Shown: positions 33,169-42,654 of the stretch, in pieces
Position numbering within the stretch: the first letter of the stretch is position 1
Layout: every line of letters begins with the position of its first letter
Assembly (NCBI GenBank): GCA_002354095.1
Contig: DEKX01000041.1
Coordinates: forward strand, 34,591 to 98,590
Source of the DNA: Prevotella sp. UBA2711
GTDB lineage: Bacteria > Bacteroidota > Bacteroidia > Bacteroidales > Bacteroidaceae
DNA: 64,000 nt
Reading direction: 5' to 3'
Notes under the pieces: generated by a model
Databases searched by the model: none
Told to the model about the DNA's origin: nothing
Seen by the model: only the letters and a program-made list of their open reading frames with translations
Made by a program: the position numbers and the translations under genes

Positions 33169-34458
33169 TCACTCACCATTCACCGCTTTGATGCGTAGCG
33201 TCATCGCATTCTTATGGGCATCGAGTTGTTCGGCTTCTGCCATCAGTTCAACGGCACGTCCGATGTGGCGAATGCCCTCTTCCGTGAGATGTTGGAAGGT
33301 GATTTTACGACAATAACTGTCGAGATTCACTCCATTGTAAGCAGTTGCATATCCGTGGGTCGGCAGGGTGTGATTGGTGCCGCTGGCATAGTCGCCGGCA
33401 CTCTCGCAGGCATACTGTCCGAGGAATACACTGCCCGCATTCACGACGCGTTCTGCCAGCTGCTCGTAGTTGCTGACCTGCAGGATCAGGTGTTCGGGAG
33501 CATAGGCGTTGGAGAGGGAAATCATCTCGTCAACGGAATTGACGAGCACGTAGTTGCTGTTTTCTAATGCTTTAGACGCCAGTGCTTTGCGTGGTAATGC
33601 TTCAAGTTGTTTCTCGACTTCTTGCTGCACTTCGTTGAGCTTGCTTTCTGACGTTGTGATGAGCAATACTTGTGAGTCGATACCATGCTCTGCCTGTGAC
33701 AGCAAGTCGGCTGCCACGAAGGTGGCATTGGCAGTCTCATCGGCCAGTACACAGACTTCCGAAGGACCTGCAGGCATGTCGATAGCAACATCCTCCAGAC
33801 TCACCTGTTGCTTGGCAGCCATCACGTATTGGTTGCCAGGTCCGAAGATTTTGAATACCTTGGGCACAGACTCCGTTCCATACGCCATCGCACCGATAGC
33901 CTGAACACCGCCAGCCTTGAATATTTTGTGGACACCAGCCACACGGGCGGCATAGAGGATGGCAGGATTCACCTTGCCTTCCTTGTTGGGAGGGGTACAG
34001 AGCACGATTTCCTTGCAACCGGCTATCTTGGCTGGGGTAGCCAGCATCAGAACAGTAGAGAAAAGCGGGGCTGTTCCTCCTGGTATATAGAGGCCCACCT
34101 TTTCGATGGCTACACTCTTCTGCCAGCAGGTAACCCCCTCTTGCGTCTTGATTTTCTGACCGACAAAACGCTGAGAGATGTGGAACACTTTTATGTTATG
34201 GTGAGCCAGAATGATGGCATCCTTCAAATCGTTACTGATCAGATTCTCAGCCTCGTCCATCTCTTGTTCTGTGACAGCCAATGACGAGAGTTCTGCCTTG
34301 TCGAACTTGGCTTCATACTCCTTGACAGCCTCATCGCCACGCTTTTTGACATCAGCCAACACAGAGGCTACTGTCGCATTCAGTTGCGAGAGGTCAAGAC
34401 GTGGGCGAGCTATGATATCGGCCCACTGTTCTTTTGCAGGATATCTGTATATCTTCAT
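33169..34458 (-). CDS. hisD: Histidinol dehydrogenase
   Basis: A 429-residue protein with the HisD signature in the C-terminal half (QAEHGIDSQ and ESAGDYASGTNHTLPTHGYA, which provide zinc ligands). HisD oxidises histidinol to histidine in two NAD-dependent steps. The start codon at 34458 directly abuts the hisG stop, and hisC follows after 15 bp. No unusual features. Confidence 0.95.
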   Translation of the reverse strand: MKIYRYPAKEQWADIIARPRLDLSQLNATVASVLADVKKRGDEAVKEYEAKFDKAELSSLAVTEQEMDEAENLISNDLKDAIILAHHNIKVFHISQRFVGQKIKTQEGVTCWQKSVAIEKVGLYIPGGTAPLFSTVLMLATPAKIAGCKEIVLCTPPNKEGKVNPAILYAARVAGVHKIFKAGGVQAIGAMAYGTESVPKVFKIFGPGNQYVMAAKQQVSLEDVAIDMPAGPSEVCVLADETANATFVAADLLSQAEHGIDSQVLLITTSESKLNEVQQEVEKQLEALPRKALASKALENSNYVLVNSVDEMISLSNAYAPEHLILQVSNYEQLAERVVNAGSVFLGQYACESAGDYASGTNHTLPTHGYATAYNGVNLDSYCRKITFQHLTEEGIRHIGRAVELMAEAEQLDAHKNAMTLRIKAVNGE

Positions 34459-35316
34459 TTACAATATCATCTTTTCAATTGGGGTTACAAGAATGCCTTG
34501 GGCACCCATCTCCTTCAGCTTACCGATAATCTCCCAGAAGCGTTTCTGGTCAAGAACGGTGTGTACAGAGCACCACTCCTCATCGGCCAAAGGGATGATG
34601 GTAGGACTCTTCAAGCCAGGTAGTACGTTGATAATCTCCTGCAGGCGTGCCTTCGGAGCATTCATGCGAACATACTTCTTATCCTCTGCATCCTTGACGG
34701 CTTTGAAGCGGAAAAGCATCTGCTCAAGAATGTCGCGTTTCTCCTGAGACATCTGCTTATGGCCAATCAACAGCGCCTCACTCTGCATCACCACCTCGAC
34801 TTCACGGAGATTATTGCTGACCAGGGTAGAACCGCTGCTCACGATATCAAAGATACCATCGGCGAGGCCGATACCCGGGCTGATTTCAACAGAACCCGTG
34901 ATAACGTGGATTTCAGCCGAAATACCATGCTGATCGAGGAATTGTTTGAGTATATGTGGATAGGAGGTGGCTATCTTCTTGCCATTAAACCACGCTACTC
35001 CCTGATAATCAATCTCTTTGGGAATAGCAAGGGAAAGACGGCATTTAGAGAAACCAAGACGAGAGATGATCTCAGCATCCTCGCCACGCTCAACAAACTC
35101 GTTTTCACCCACCACACCAATGTCTGCCACACCACTGGCGACACTCTGTGGAATATCATCATCACGCAGATAGAGCACTTCCAATGGGAAGTTGCCCGAC
35201 TGTACCAAGAGGGTGCGTCGTCCTGAACTAACCTTAATATCTGCTTCTGCCAGCAGATTCATTGTGTCATCAAAAAGACGACCTTTTGACTGTACTGCAA
35301 TTCTTAACATATTCAC
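34459..35316 (-). CDS. hisG: ATP phosphoribosyltransferase, long form
   Basis: A 285-residue HisG of the long, self-regulated form. The catalytic part opens with LRIAVQSKGRLFDDTM and contains the GSVEISPGIGLADGIFDIVSSGSTL segment, where PRPP binds. A C-terminal ACT-like regulatory domain (about 210-285), absent from the short HisG/HisZ type, carries feedback inhibition by histidine. It catalyses the first step of histidine synthesis and is the first gene of the operon, with a -7 element at 35338-35345. No leader peptide rich in His codons is evident. Confidence 0.93.
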   Translation of the reverse strand: MNMLRIAVQSKGRLFDDTMNLLAEADIKVSSGRRTLLVQSGNFPLEVLYLRDDDIPQSVASGVADIGVVGENEFVERGEDAEIISRLGFSKCRLSLAIPKEIDYQGVAWFNGKKIATSYPHILKQFLDQHGISAEIHVITGSVEISPGIGLADGIFDIVSSGSTLVSNNLREVEVVMQSEALLIGHKQMSQEKRDILEQMLFRFKAVKDAEDKKYVRMNAPKARLQEIINVLPGLKSPTIIPLADEEWCSVHTVLDQKRFWEIIGKLKEMGAQGILVTPIEKMIL

Positions 35317-35337
35317 TAATTACCTAAATTTAGTGTG

Positions 35338-35345
35338 CAAAATTA
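35338..35345 (-). promoter_or_regulatory. -7 element of the his operon
   Basis: Minus-strand TAATTTTG fits TAnnTTTG and lies 22 bp before the hisG start. It is divergent from the lytic transglycosylase promoter. Confidence 0.55.
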
Positions 35346-35377
35346 CACATTTCTCATCATATTTGCAAGAAAATGAT

Positions 35378-35385
35378 TACTTTTG
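35378..35385 (+). promoter_or_regulatory. -7 element of the transglycosylase gene
   Basis: TACTTTTG fits TAnnTTTG, 13 bp before the mltF start codon, so the 5' leader would be very short. It lies back-to-back with the hisG promoter. Confidence 0.5.
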
Positions 35386-35398
35386 CACCCAAATTACG

Positions 35399-36541
35399 AT
35401 GAATTTGATTCGAAAAGGCATATATATCCAACTTTTTGTACTGTTGCTTGTGTTAGCGTCATGCGGACAGAAGCAACAGGAGGAACCCATGACACCATGG
35501 GGAGGTGAGGAGGAAAATATAGCTGCATCAGACTTTGATCTGGAACAGATTTTGAGCAATGGTGAGTTGATAGCACTTACTCTTACCGGACCGGAGACCT
35601 ATTACGACTATCGGGGCAAGCACTTAGGAACGGAATATATGCTTTGTCTTCGGTTCACTAACAAAATAGGTGTCAGTCTGCGTGTGGAAGTGTGTCGTGA
35701 CTCAACAGAGATGTTGCGCCGACTGAAAAACGGCGAGGCTGATTTAATTCTGTTTCGCAACAATCAGCAATCGAAACATTTGGCGTGGAAAATAGGCGAT
35801 GATAAACCCGAACTGACCAAAGCTTTAAAAGAGTGGTATCGCCCGCAGATGCTTGCGGAGGTAAAGAAAGAGGAAGACTATCTGCTGTCATCGAGATCCG
35901 TGAAACGGCGCGTATTCGCTCCGATGCTCAATGCCAAGGGTGGAGTTATATCGCATTATGATGCTTATTTCCAACAGTACTGCAGACAGATTCGTTGGGA
36001 CTGGCGCCTGATGGCGGCACAGTGTTATCAGGAATCTACTTTCGACCCACAGGCTCGCTCATGGGCTGGTGCATGTGGACTGATGCAGATAATGCCAGCT
36101 ACGGCTGATCACTTAGGATTGGCTCGGTCGGATATGTTTAATCCGGAAAAGAGCATTGCTGCCGCTGCCAAACTCATTGGCGAACTGGAGCGTTCGTTCA
36201 GTGATATCCGTAATCAGCAGGAGCGTATCAAGTTTGTGCTGGCTGCCTATAATGGTGGTGGCTTCCATGTTCGCGATGCGATGGCTCTGGCTCAAAAAAA
36301 CGGGCGCAATCCTCAGCGATGGGTTGATGTGAGTCATTACATTTTGTTGTTATCTCAACCAGAATACTACAACGACCCAGTGGTGAAGTATGGCTATATG
36401 CGAGGGTCGGAGACAGCCGACTATGTTGAAAAAATCATGCAACGCTGGAATGGTTATCGCGGTGTGCATACCCCTCATACCCATGGTCCTTCAGGCACGC
36501 CACAACGTGCAACACATGAAAAGAAAAAGTTCAGGATTTGA
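35399..36541 (+). CDS. mltF: Membrane-bound lytic murein transglycosylase F-like lipoprotein
   Basis: A 380-residue lipoprotein starting at ATG 35399. The longer frame from 35192 crosses the hisG promoter and is rejected. The lipobox is VLASC-G at about residue 24. It continues with an SBP_bac_3-like domain, which in MltF regulates the enzyme, and an SLT catalytic domain with the Glu in QESTFDPQARSWAGACGLMQIMPAT and a closing LAAYNGGGFHVRDA helix. It cleaves peptidoglycan glycan strands to 1,6-anhydro products in the periplasm. It is divergent from the his operon, with a -7 element 13 bp before the start, and convergent with the HAD gene. Confidence 0.88.
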   Translation: MNLIRKGIYIQLFVLLLVLASCGQKQQEEPMTPWGGEEENIAASDFDLEQILSNGELIALTLTGPETYYDYRGKHLGTEYMLCLRFTNKIGVSLRVEVCRDSTEMLRRLKNGEADLILFRNNQQSKHLAWKIGDDKPELTKALKEWYRPQMLAEVKKEEDYLLSSRSVKRRVFAPMLNAKGGVISHYDAYFQQYCRQIRWDWRLMAAQCYQESTFDPQARSWAGACGLMQIMPATADHLGLARSDMFNPEKSIAAAAKLIGELERSFSDIRNQQERIKFVLAAYNGGGFHVRDAMALAQKNGRNPQRWVDVSHYILLLSQPEYYNDPVVKYGYMRGSETADYVEKIMQRWNGYRGVHTPHTHGPSGTPQRATHEKKKFRI

Positions 36542-36542
36542 A

Positions 36543-37208
36543 TTATTCTGACAATATATCGGAGGGCTTGTCAGCAAAAGTAGTGGCGCCATGAGCCATG
36601 AGAAACTCACGACTACGAAATCCCCATAAAACACTGATGCAAGGCAGGCCGGCATTGTGTGCCGTCTCAATATCCACATCGCTGTCGCCAATATAAACTG
36701 ATGAGAGTTGAGCAGTGGATAGTGAGTGGCGATGAGTGAGTTGACGAAGCGCTTCATAGACGGTGTCCGGTGCCGGTTTCTTACGAATACCACTTTCTTC
36801 ATGTTCTCCGATAGCAACATCAATTTCAGGAAAGAAATGGGCTACCAGTTCTTGGGTGGCTGCCATCATCTTATTGCTGACAACAGCCAACAGGCAGCCA
36901 CGCTGTTTAAGGGTATGCAATAATTCCGGAATACCCTCATAGGGGCGGGTAGTGTCAAAGGAGTGTTGCATATAATACTGGCGAAAAGTGGCGTAGGTGG
37001 CTTCAAACTCCGGGTTGTTGATTCCTTCGGGAACGGCACGCTCCATCAACAGGCGTACACCGTTGCCTACAAACTGGCGAATGTCGTCGATACTGTGTTC
37101 AGGCATGGCATGTTGGCGAAGCGCATAGTTGACAGATGCTGCCAAATCATGAAGCGTATCCAACAGTGTACCGTCAAGGTCAAAAATATAAACAGAATAT
37201 TGCTGCAT
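36543..37208 (-). CDS. gph: HAD hydrolase, phosphoglycolate phosphatase-like
   Basis: A 221-residue soluble HAD enzyme. Motif I is FDLDGTLLDTL with the nucleophile Asp, motif II is VVSNK, motif III a Lys in the GIRKKPAP segment, and motif IV GDSDVDIETA. This combination is usual for Gph, which dephosphorylates 2-phosphoglycolate made during DNA repair, although other small sugar phosphates are possible. It lies 4 bp downstream of the DUF187 gene and is probably cotranscribed with it. The stop is next to the mltF stop on the opposite strand. Confidence 0.83.
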   Translation of the reverse strand: MQQYSVYIFDLDGTLLDTLHDLAASVNYALRQHAMPEHSIDDIRQFVGNGVRLLMERAVPEGINNPEFEATYATFRQYYMQHSFDTTRPYEGIPELLHTLKQRGCLLAVVSNKMMAATQELVAHFFPEIDVAIGEHEESGIRKKPAPDTVYEALRQLTHRHSLSTAQLSSVYIGDSDVDIETAHNAGLPCISVLWGFRSREFLMAHGATTFADKPSDILSE

Positions 37209-37211
37209 GGG

Positions 37212-38867
37212 TTACTTGATAAAGAAATACCCGATATGGTGGGTGACACCATTATTGTTATAGGTGCGAAGTTCGTAAGCCCCCTTTGGCAATCCTGCAA
37301 TGGAAACTACTGGACCATAAGGTTTTCTGGCTACCAAATTCCCCTGCATAGAGAAAATGGCCAATAAGTCGGTCTGCGGTAAGTTCTCGAAGGAAGGAAT
37401 CTTTAGCGAATAGCCATCGTTGGGTATTAAGTCCAGGGTACTGGATGTGGGCTGTTGACTATTGGTAACAGCTGTTTTGCCAGAAGAGGATGGGCTCTCC
37501 TGTCCATAGCGATTAACAGCTGTCACGGCATAATACATGGGAACTGCATCTGGCGAGTGCTTAACAGAGATATGTTGCTGCATTTGGCGGGTAGCAATCA
37601 GGTTGCTGCCTTGAGTGATGTCAACAGGATAGGTGGTGGAGGCATAGACATTATAAGTAAGATAATCGCCGTCACTGTTGTCATGAGCGCCACTCCAGCT
37701 AAGATTGTCGCCCTGAGTGGTGCGTTCCACCTGCAGATGAGGGGCAGTAGGAGCTGGCTGATGGGTCTGCATAGGAGGTACAACGGCAGGGTAAGCATCG
37801 AAGTCGCATACGAAATCGTACAGTCCCTTGGTATTGTCAGTCAGAAAACGACTACGGAAATAGCAATGGCCTAAGCCCAGTTGACGAGCCACATACATCT
37901 GTCGTTTGATGGCATCCAGTGACCAGTTTCCTTCACTGCGAATAAGGCGATAGATTCCCAGTCCGGCAGCAATCTCGCGTCCATAGCGGTTTTCACTCCA
38001 GTCTGCCGCAAAGGGATAGTAATGGCGTCCATCGTAGTACATCATCGGATAGAGCTGATCCATCAGTCCGTCGCGAAGCCAGCCTTGTGCATCTTGACAT
38101 ACCTTATTATATGCATTCCATCCGCCACTGGGGTAACGTGTTAAATCGTCATACTTACCGAGGGGTGAGCAGCTGAGTTTTACCCAAGGCTTCAAGCCTT
38201 TGACTTTCTGGAAAATAGTGCGAACGATGCGGGTAATATTGTCACGGGCTTCCTGTCGGCTACCACTATGTCTCCATGATTCATGGTAGCGGATATAATC
38301 GAGATGGATGCCGTCAATATCGTAACGGCGAGTAATTTCCTCACAAATGGAGGCAATATAATCAGCCGTATTTGGGTCTTCAGGATTCATGACCGCATCC
38401 TCACCTGCGCGACGCATCCGTGTTGGAAATTTCTTTCGGAGTTGTTTGGCTCCATAACTGGTGTTCCATTTACCTGCAGGAACCGTTACTACCCACGCAT
38501 GCAACTCCATACCCCGTTTGTGAGCCTCGTCAATAGCAAACTGCAGAGGGTCATAGTGAGGGGCTGTTCCGAACTGTCCGCTGATACATCCGTCCCACGG
38601 TTCGATACTGGAAGGGTAGGTGACGGAGCCACGAATGCGAGCCTGATAAAGAATCGTGTTGACATTGGCATGCTTTAATTGGTCAAAGATGCGACGCAAC
38701 TCATTCTTCTGTTTCTCTTCAACAGCCTGCGATGTACCTTTTGTAGAAGGCCAGTCAAGACCTTCAAGGGTTGTCAGCCATACAGCACGCAATTCTTGTT
38801 TGGGTTGAGCCACAAGCAGAGTGGCAAAACACACAAAAATTATATAAAATAATGTTAATCGTTTCAT
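37212..38867 (-). CDS. Secreted DUF187 (GHL10) glycoside hydrolase-like protein
   Basis: A 551-residue protein from ATG 38867, with a signal peptide ending LLVAQ; a longer start at 38897 would add ten residues before it and is unlikely. The barrel begins ELRAVWLTTLEGLDWPS, contains EAHKRGMELHAWVV and DGIHLDYIRY, and matches the GHL10/DUF187 family, some members of which are glycosidases acting on peptidoglycan or polysaccharide. The second half has a fibronectin type III-like domain (about 380-470) and a C-terminal sorting-like domain. It is likely periplasmic or surface-exposed. The HAD gene follows 4 bp later. Confidence 0.82.
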   Translation of the reverse strand: MKRLTLFYIIFVCFATLLVAQPKQELRAVWLTTLEGLDWPSTKGTSQAVEEKQKNELRRIFDQLKHANVNTILYQARIRGSVTYPSSIEPWDGCISGQFGTAPHYDPLQFAIDEAHKRGMELHAWVVTVPAGKWNTSYGAKQLRKKFPTRMRRAGEDAVMNPEDPNTADYIASICEEITRRYDIDGIHLDYIRYHESWRHSGSRQEARDNITRIVRTIFQKVKGLKPWVKLSCSPLGKYDDLTRYPSGGWNAYNKVCQDAQGWLRDGLMDQLYPMMYYDGRHYYPFAADWSENRYGREIAAGLGIYRLIRSEGNWSLDAIKRQMYVARQLGLGHCYFRSRFLTDNTKGLYDFVCDFDAYPAVVPPMQTHQPAPTAPHLQVERTTQGDNLSWSGAHDNSDGDYLTYNVYASTTYPVDITQGSNLIATRQMQQHISVKHSPDAVPMYYAVTAVNRYGQESPSSSGKTAVTNSQQPTSSTLDLIPNDGYSLKIPSFENLPQTDLLAIFSMQGNLVARKPYGPVVSIAGLPKGAYELRTYNNNGVTHHIGYFFIK

Positions 38868-38875
38868 TTCGGTTG

Positions 38876-38883
38876 CAAAATTA
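38876..38883 (-). promoter_or_regulatory. -7 element of the DUF187 gene
   Basis: Minus-strand TAATTTTG lies 9 bp upstream of the chosen ATG at 38867. The very short leader supports that start over the upstream one, which would lie inside the promoter. Confidence 0.5.
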
Positions 38884-38926
38884 CAAAAAAAACTCAATTC
38901 TCAAATCACAATTATTAATTATTTAT

Positions 38927-38934
38927 TAACTTTG
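38927..38934 (+). promoter_or_regulatory. -7 element of the cstA transcript
   Basis: TAACTTTG fits TAnnTTTG and lies 27 bp before the cstA start. The cstA, nadC and M23 genes probably share this transcript. Confidence 0.55.
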
Positions 38935-38960
38935 CACGAAGTTTTAAAGATCAAGTAAAT

Positions 38961-40427
38961 ATGATATCATTTTCAATTTGTTTAATAGCCCTTGTGATTG
39001 GTTATTTTGTTTATGGAAAATTCGTAGAACACGTGTTTGGTCCCGATGATCGGGAAACTCCTGCTGTTGCGAAGGCTGATGGTGTTGACTTTGTTGTTCT
39101 TCCACCTTGGAAAATATTCATGATTCAGTTCTTGAATATCGCAGGAACAGGCCCGATATTCGGTGCGATTATGGGTGCTAAGTTTGGTCCTGCTGCCTAT
39201 CTGTGGATTGTGCTGGGATGTGTTTTTGCCGGTTCTGTTCACGATTATCTGAGTGGTATGCTCTCTGTTCGTCATGGTGGTGCAAACCAGCCTGAACTGA
39301 TAGGCGCCTATTTGGGTAAGACTACTAAGAACGTCATGTTGATATTCTCCGTATTCTTGTTGATGATGGTGGGCACGGTATTTGTGTTCAGTCCTGCCAA
39401 GATATTGGGAGACATGTGGGAACCTGCCGCTGTCGTGGAAAGTGCAGGACAATACACTTTCTGGATTGTCATGATATTCATCTATTACATTATAGCCACG
39501 CTGCTGCCTATTGATAAGATTATCGGTAAGATCTATCCCCTCTTTGCTGTCTCCTTATTATTTATGGCAGCTGCCTTGTTGGTTATGCTGTTTGTGAAGA
39601 TGCCTAATATCCCAGAAATATGGGAAGGCCTGAGTGTTCCGGCATTGACTCCTAAAAATATTTTCCCGGCTTTGTTTATTACGATAGCCTGTGGTGCTAT
39701 TAGTGGCTTTCATGCTACGCAGAGTCCGTTGATGGCTCGTTGCATGAAGCACGAGAAGCAGGGACGCCCCATTTTCTATGGTGCCATGATTACCGAAGGC
39801 ATCGTAGCACTCATTTGGGCAACGGTGGCCATGTATTTCTTCTACGATAATCCAACACCGGGATACGATCAGATTGCAGGTGGAGCAGCAGCTGTAGGTG
39901 ATGCCCCATCAGTTGTTAACCTGATTTGTAACGACTGGCTGGGTGTCTTCGGTGGCATTCTCGCTCTGTTAGGTGTTGTTGCAGCACCTATCACCAGCGG
40001 TGATACAGCCTTGCGTTCAGCTCGTTTGATTATAGCTGACTTTATTAACTTTGAACAGCATAGTATCAAAAACCGATTGATGGTATGTATTCCATTGTTT
40101 GCCGTTGTGATGTCATTGCTTGTTTGGCAGATGTCCGATAAGGAAGGTTTTAATATGATATGGAGCTGGTTCGGTTGGTCTAACCAAACGTTGTCCGTCT
40201 TCATGTTATGGGCTATCACTGTTTATTTCGTACAACAGAAGAAACCTTACATTATTACCCTGATTCCTGCTCTGTTTATGACGGCAGTATGTTTCACATT
40301 CCTCTTTTCAGAGCAGATATTCAGTTTCTCAGCAACAGTTTCCTACATCATTGCCTGCTGCTCGGTTGTCGTCGCTTTGATATGGTTCTGTGTGTGGTAT
40401 CGTAAATATCAGAAAAATCATCAATAA
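38961..40427 (+). CDS. cstA: Carbon starvation protein CstA-like peptide/pyruvate carrier
   Basis: A 488-residue inner-membrane protein with about fourteen helices, of the shorter CstA form. Features are the GYFVYGKFVEHVFGPDD N-terminus, the NIAGTGPIFGAIMGAKFGP motif of CstA proteins, FAGSVHDYLSGMLSVRHGG, and the SGFHATQSP segment. Members import peptides or pyruvate when carbon is short. The stop lies 11 bp before nadC and the two may be cotranscribed; a functional link is not obvious. Confidence 0.9.
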   Translation: MISFSICLIALVIGYFVYGKFVEHVFGPDDRETPAVAKADGVDFVVLPPWKIFMIQFLNIAGTGPIFGAIMGAKFGPAAYLWIVLGCVFAGSVHDYLSGMLSVRHGGANQPELIGAYLGKTTKNVMLIFSVFLLMMVGTVFVFSPAKILGDMWEPAAVVESAGQYTFWIVMIFIYYIIATLLPIDKIIGKIYPLFAVSLLFMAAALLVMLFVKMPNIPEIWEGLSVPALTPKNIFPALFITIACGAISGFHATQSPLMARCMKHEKQGRPIFYGAMITEGIVALIWATVAMYFFYDNPTPGYDQIAGGAAAVGDAPSVVNLICNDWLGVFGGILALLGVVAAPITSGDTALRSARLIIADFINFEQHSIKNRLMVCIPLFAVVMSLLVWQMSDKEGFNMIWSWFGWSNQTLSVFMLWAITVYFVQQKKPYIITLIPALFMTAVCFTFLFSEQIFSFSATVSYIIACCSVVVALIWFCVWYRKYQKNHQ

Positions 40428-40438
40428 AATATAAGCTT

Positions 40439-41287
40439 ATGTTGAGTGTTGAAGAATTAGTTGACCGATTGATAGACCTCTCGTTTGCAGAGGACATCGG
40501 TGATGGTGACCATACTACTTTGTGTTGTATTCCTGAGGATGCAATGGGAAAGTCACATTTGTTGATTAAGGAAGATGGTATCCTTGCTGGTGTAGAAGTG
40601 GCTAAGGAAGTGTTTCGCCGTTTTGACCCAGAGATGCAGGTAGAAGTACTGATGCAGGATGGTGCTAAGGTGAAAAAAGGCGATATAGCTATGATTGTGA
40701 CTGGTCGTGTGCGCTCGCTGTTGCAGACCGAGCGACTGATGCTGAACATCATGCAGCGTATGAGTGGTATTGCTACCATGACCAATCGTTATGTGGAACG
40801 TTTGAAGGGAACTCATACCCGTGTGCTTGACACCAGAAAAACCACTCCCGGTATGCGTATGTTGGAAAAGCAGGCTGTCAAGATTGGTGGTGGAGTGAAC
40901 CATCGTATCGGACTTTTTGACATGATACTACTGAAGGATAATCATATAGATTTTGCAGGTGGTATTGTCAATGCCATAGACCGTTGTCATCAATATTTGA
41001 AGGAAAAAGGGCTTGATTTGAAAATAGAAATCGAGGTGCGCTCGTTCGACGAACTGCAACAGGTGTTGGATCACGGAGGTGTCGATCGCATCATGCTCGA
41101 CAATTTCTCCGTACCCGATACGAAGAAAGCTGTTGACATCATCGCCGGTCGCTACGAGACGGAGTCGAGCGGAGGTATCACCTTTGATACCATTCGCGAC
41201 TATGCTGAACAGGGCGTTGACTTCATTTCAGTAGGTGCTTTGACGCACTCCGTAAAAGGACTCGATATGAGTTTCAAAGCATGTTAA
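40439..41287 (+). CDS. nadC: Nicotinate-nucleotide pyrophosphorylase (carboxylating)
   Basis: A 282-residue quinolinate phosphoribosyltransferase. It opens with an N-terminal sandwich domain (FAEDIGDGDHTT), followed by an open barrel with RKTTPGMRMLEKQAVKIGGGVNHR, the LKDNH catalytic/substrate motif, and EIEVRSFDEL. It converts quinolinate and PRPP to nicotinate mononucleotide, CO2 and PPi in NAD synthesis. The stop codon overlaps the start of the M23 peptidase gene by 7 bp. No neighbouring nadA or nadB is present. Confidence 0.93.
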   Translation: MLSVEELVDRLIDLSFAEDIGDGDHTTLCCIPEDAMGKSHLLIKEDGILAGVEVAKEVFRRFDPEMQVEVLMQDGAKVKKGDIAMIVTGRVRSLLQTERLMLNIMQRMSGIATMTNRYVERLKGTHTRVLDTRKTTPGMRMLEKQAVKIGGGVNHRIGLFDMILLKDNHIDFAGGIVNAIDRCHQYLKEKGLDLKIEIEVRSFDELQQVLDHGGVDRIMLDNFSVPDTKKAVDIIAGRYETESSGGITFDTIRDYAEQGVDFISVGALTHSVKGLDMSFKAC

Positions 41288-42651
41288 GAGGGCTGTTAGC
41301 TATAGGCTGTTGGCTATTAGCCATTGGTGCACAAGCCCATGTGCAATATTACTCGCCAGTAGATTACAAAATCACGCTGGCGGGTAATTTTGGTGAACCC
41401 CGTCCCAACCACTTTCATGGTGGATTGGACATCAAGACCGATAATGTAGAGGGGAAACACATCTATTCTATTGGTGATGGATATGTGAGTCGTCTGACTG
41501 TTGGTATTGATGGATTTGGTAATGCAGTTTATGTTACCCATCCGGAAGGATATACCAGTATTTATTGCCATTTGAAACGATTCTCTCCAAAACTGGAACG
41601 GTTGGTGCAGCGGACGGGGAGGCAGAATGAGAAAATCGATCTTCGCTTTTCTGCCATTGAACTACCTGTATCGCAGGGACAGCTTATCGCTTTAAGTGGC
41701 AACACGGGACATAGCACAGGTCCCCATTTACATCTTGAGATTCATGATACAAAGACTTGGGATATGATGGATCCCTTAGATTTCTTGGCTCCATTCGTAA
41801 ACGACTCTGTAGCTCCACAGGCACACAGTGTAATGGCTTGTCCTATGGAGGGGGAAGGGGTGTTTAACGGTGGCGTTTCGAAACAGACTTTCGGCATTTC
41901 CGCCCGTCAGGAGCTCACAGCCTGGGGGAAAGTGGGTTTTGCCCTTTGGGCCGATGACTATATGCAGGGAGTCTATAATCATTACGGCATTCGCGAAACC
42001 ATTCTGATGGTAGATGACAAAGAGGTTTTTCATTCTAACGTGAACCGCATTCCAGTTTTTAGCAACCGGCAGGTGAATGCTTGGGGCGACTATCGGCATT
42101 GGTTGCATCATAAGACATGGTATATGCGTTCATATGTGCCGCAAGGTGTGACTCTTCCCATCCTGCAAACCGATGAACACAGGGGGTATGTCAACTTTCA
42201 GGAAGAGCGCCCTTATCGCTTCATGTATATTCTGCGCGATTTTATGGGTAATGAATCGCGTTATGAGTTTGAAGTAATAGGAAAGAAAAGTCAGATACCT
42301 GCAGTATCAAGGAAACGGTACAACGTCAGTTACGACAGACTCTCGGTGATTTCCCTGCCTGGTATGCAACTGACGATACCTGCGGGCTCGGTGGAGGGGA
42401 AATTGAATGTGTGTCCCCAAGTGCAAAAGGATAAGTCTTTGCCCCGCTATACATTTGCTACAGAGGCATGTCCGCTGTTCAGATGGGCGGAACTGTGCAT
42501 CGCTATTCCGGAGGGGGCAGACACAACCTTACTCTATATAGACAGTGGAGGTCACGATATGGGTGGCCGTTGCCAGAATGGGTGGATAACCACTCGAATA
42601 CGTGAATTAGGAGCCACCTACGAATTGAAATTAAAAACAAGCAAAGAATAA
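41281..42651 (+). CDS. Secreted M23 family metallopeptidase
   Basis: A 456-residue protein with a signal peptide (1-20, LLAIGAQAH) and an N-terminal M23 (LytM) domain. Zinc ligands appear in HFHGGLDI (H-x-x-x-D) and GPHLHLEIH (H-x-H), around residues 38-160. The rest is a beta-rich region of unknown role. M23 enzymes cut peptidoglycan cross-bridges or serve as non-catalytic partners; here the ligands are all present. The start overlaps the nadC stop by 7 bp. The signal peptide DNA contains an imperfect repeat (GTTAGCTATAGGCTGTTGGC and the like). Confidence 0.87.
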   Translation: MLRGLLAIGCWLLAIGAQAHVQYYSPVDYKITLAGNFGEPRPNHFHGGLDIKTDNVEGKHIYSIGDGYVSRLTVGIDGFGNAVYVTHPEGYTSIYCHLKRFSPKLERLVQRTGRQNEKIDLRFSAIELPVSQGQLIALSGNTGHSTGPHLHLEIHDTKTWDMMDPLDFLAPFVNDSVAPQAHSVMACPMEGEGVFNGGVSKQTFGISARQELTAWGKVGFALWADDYMQGVYNHYGIRETILMVDDKEVFHSNVNRIPVFSNRQVNAWGDYRHWLHHKTWYMRSYVPQGVTLPILQTDEHRGYVNFQEERPYRFMYILRDFMGNESRYEFEVIGKKSQIPAVSRKRYNVSYDRLSVISLPGMQLTIPAGSVEGKLNVCPQVQKDKSLPRYTFATEACPLFRWAELCIAIPEGADTTLLYIDSGGHDMGGRCQNGWITTRIRELGATYELKLKTSKE

Positions 42652-42654
42652 AGT

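Noticed and set aside
35192..35398. N-terminal extension of the lytic transglycosylase frame
   Set aside because: It would cross the hisG coding region and both promoters, and would place the lipoprotein signal in the middle of the protein. ATG 35399 gives a normal lipobox.
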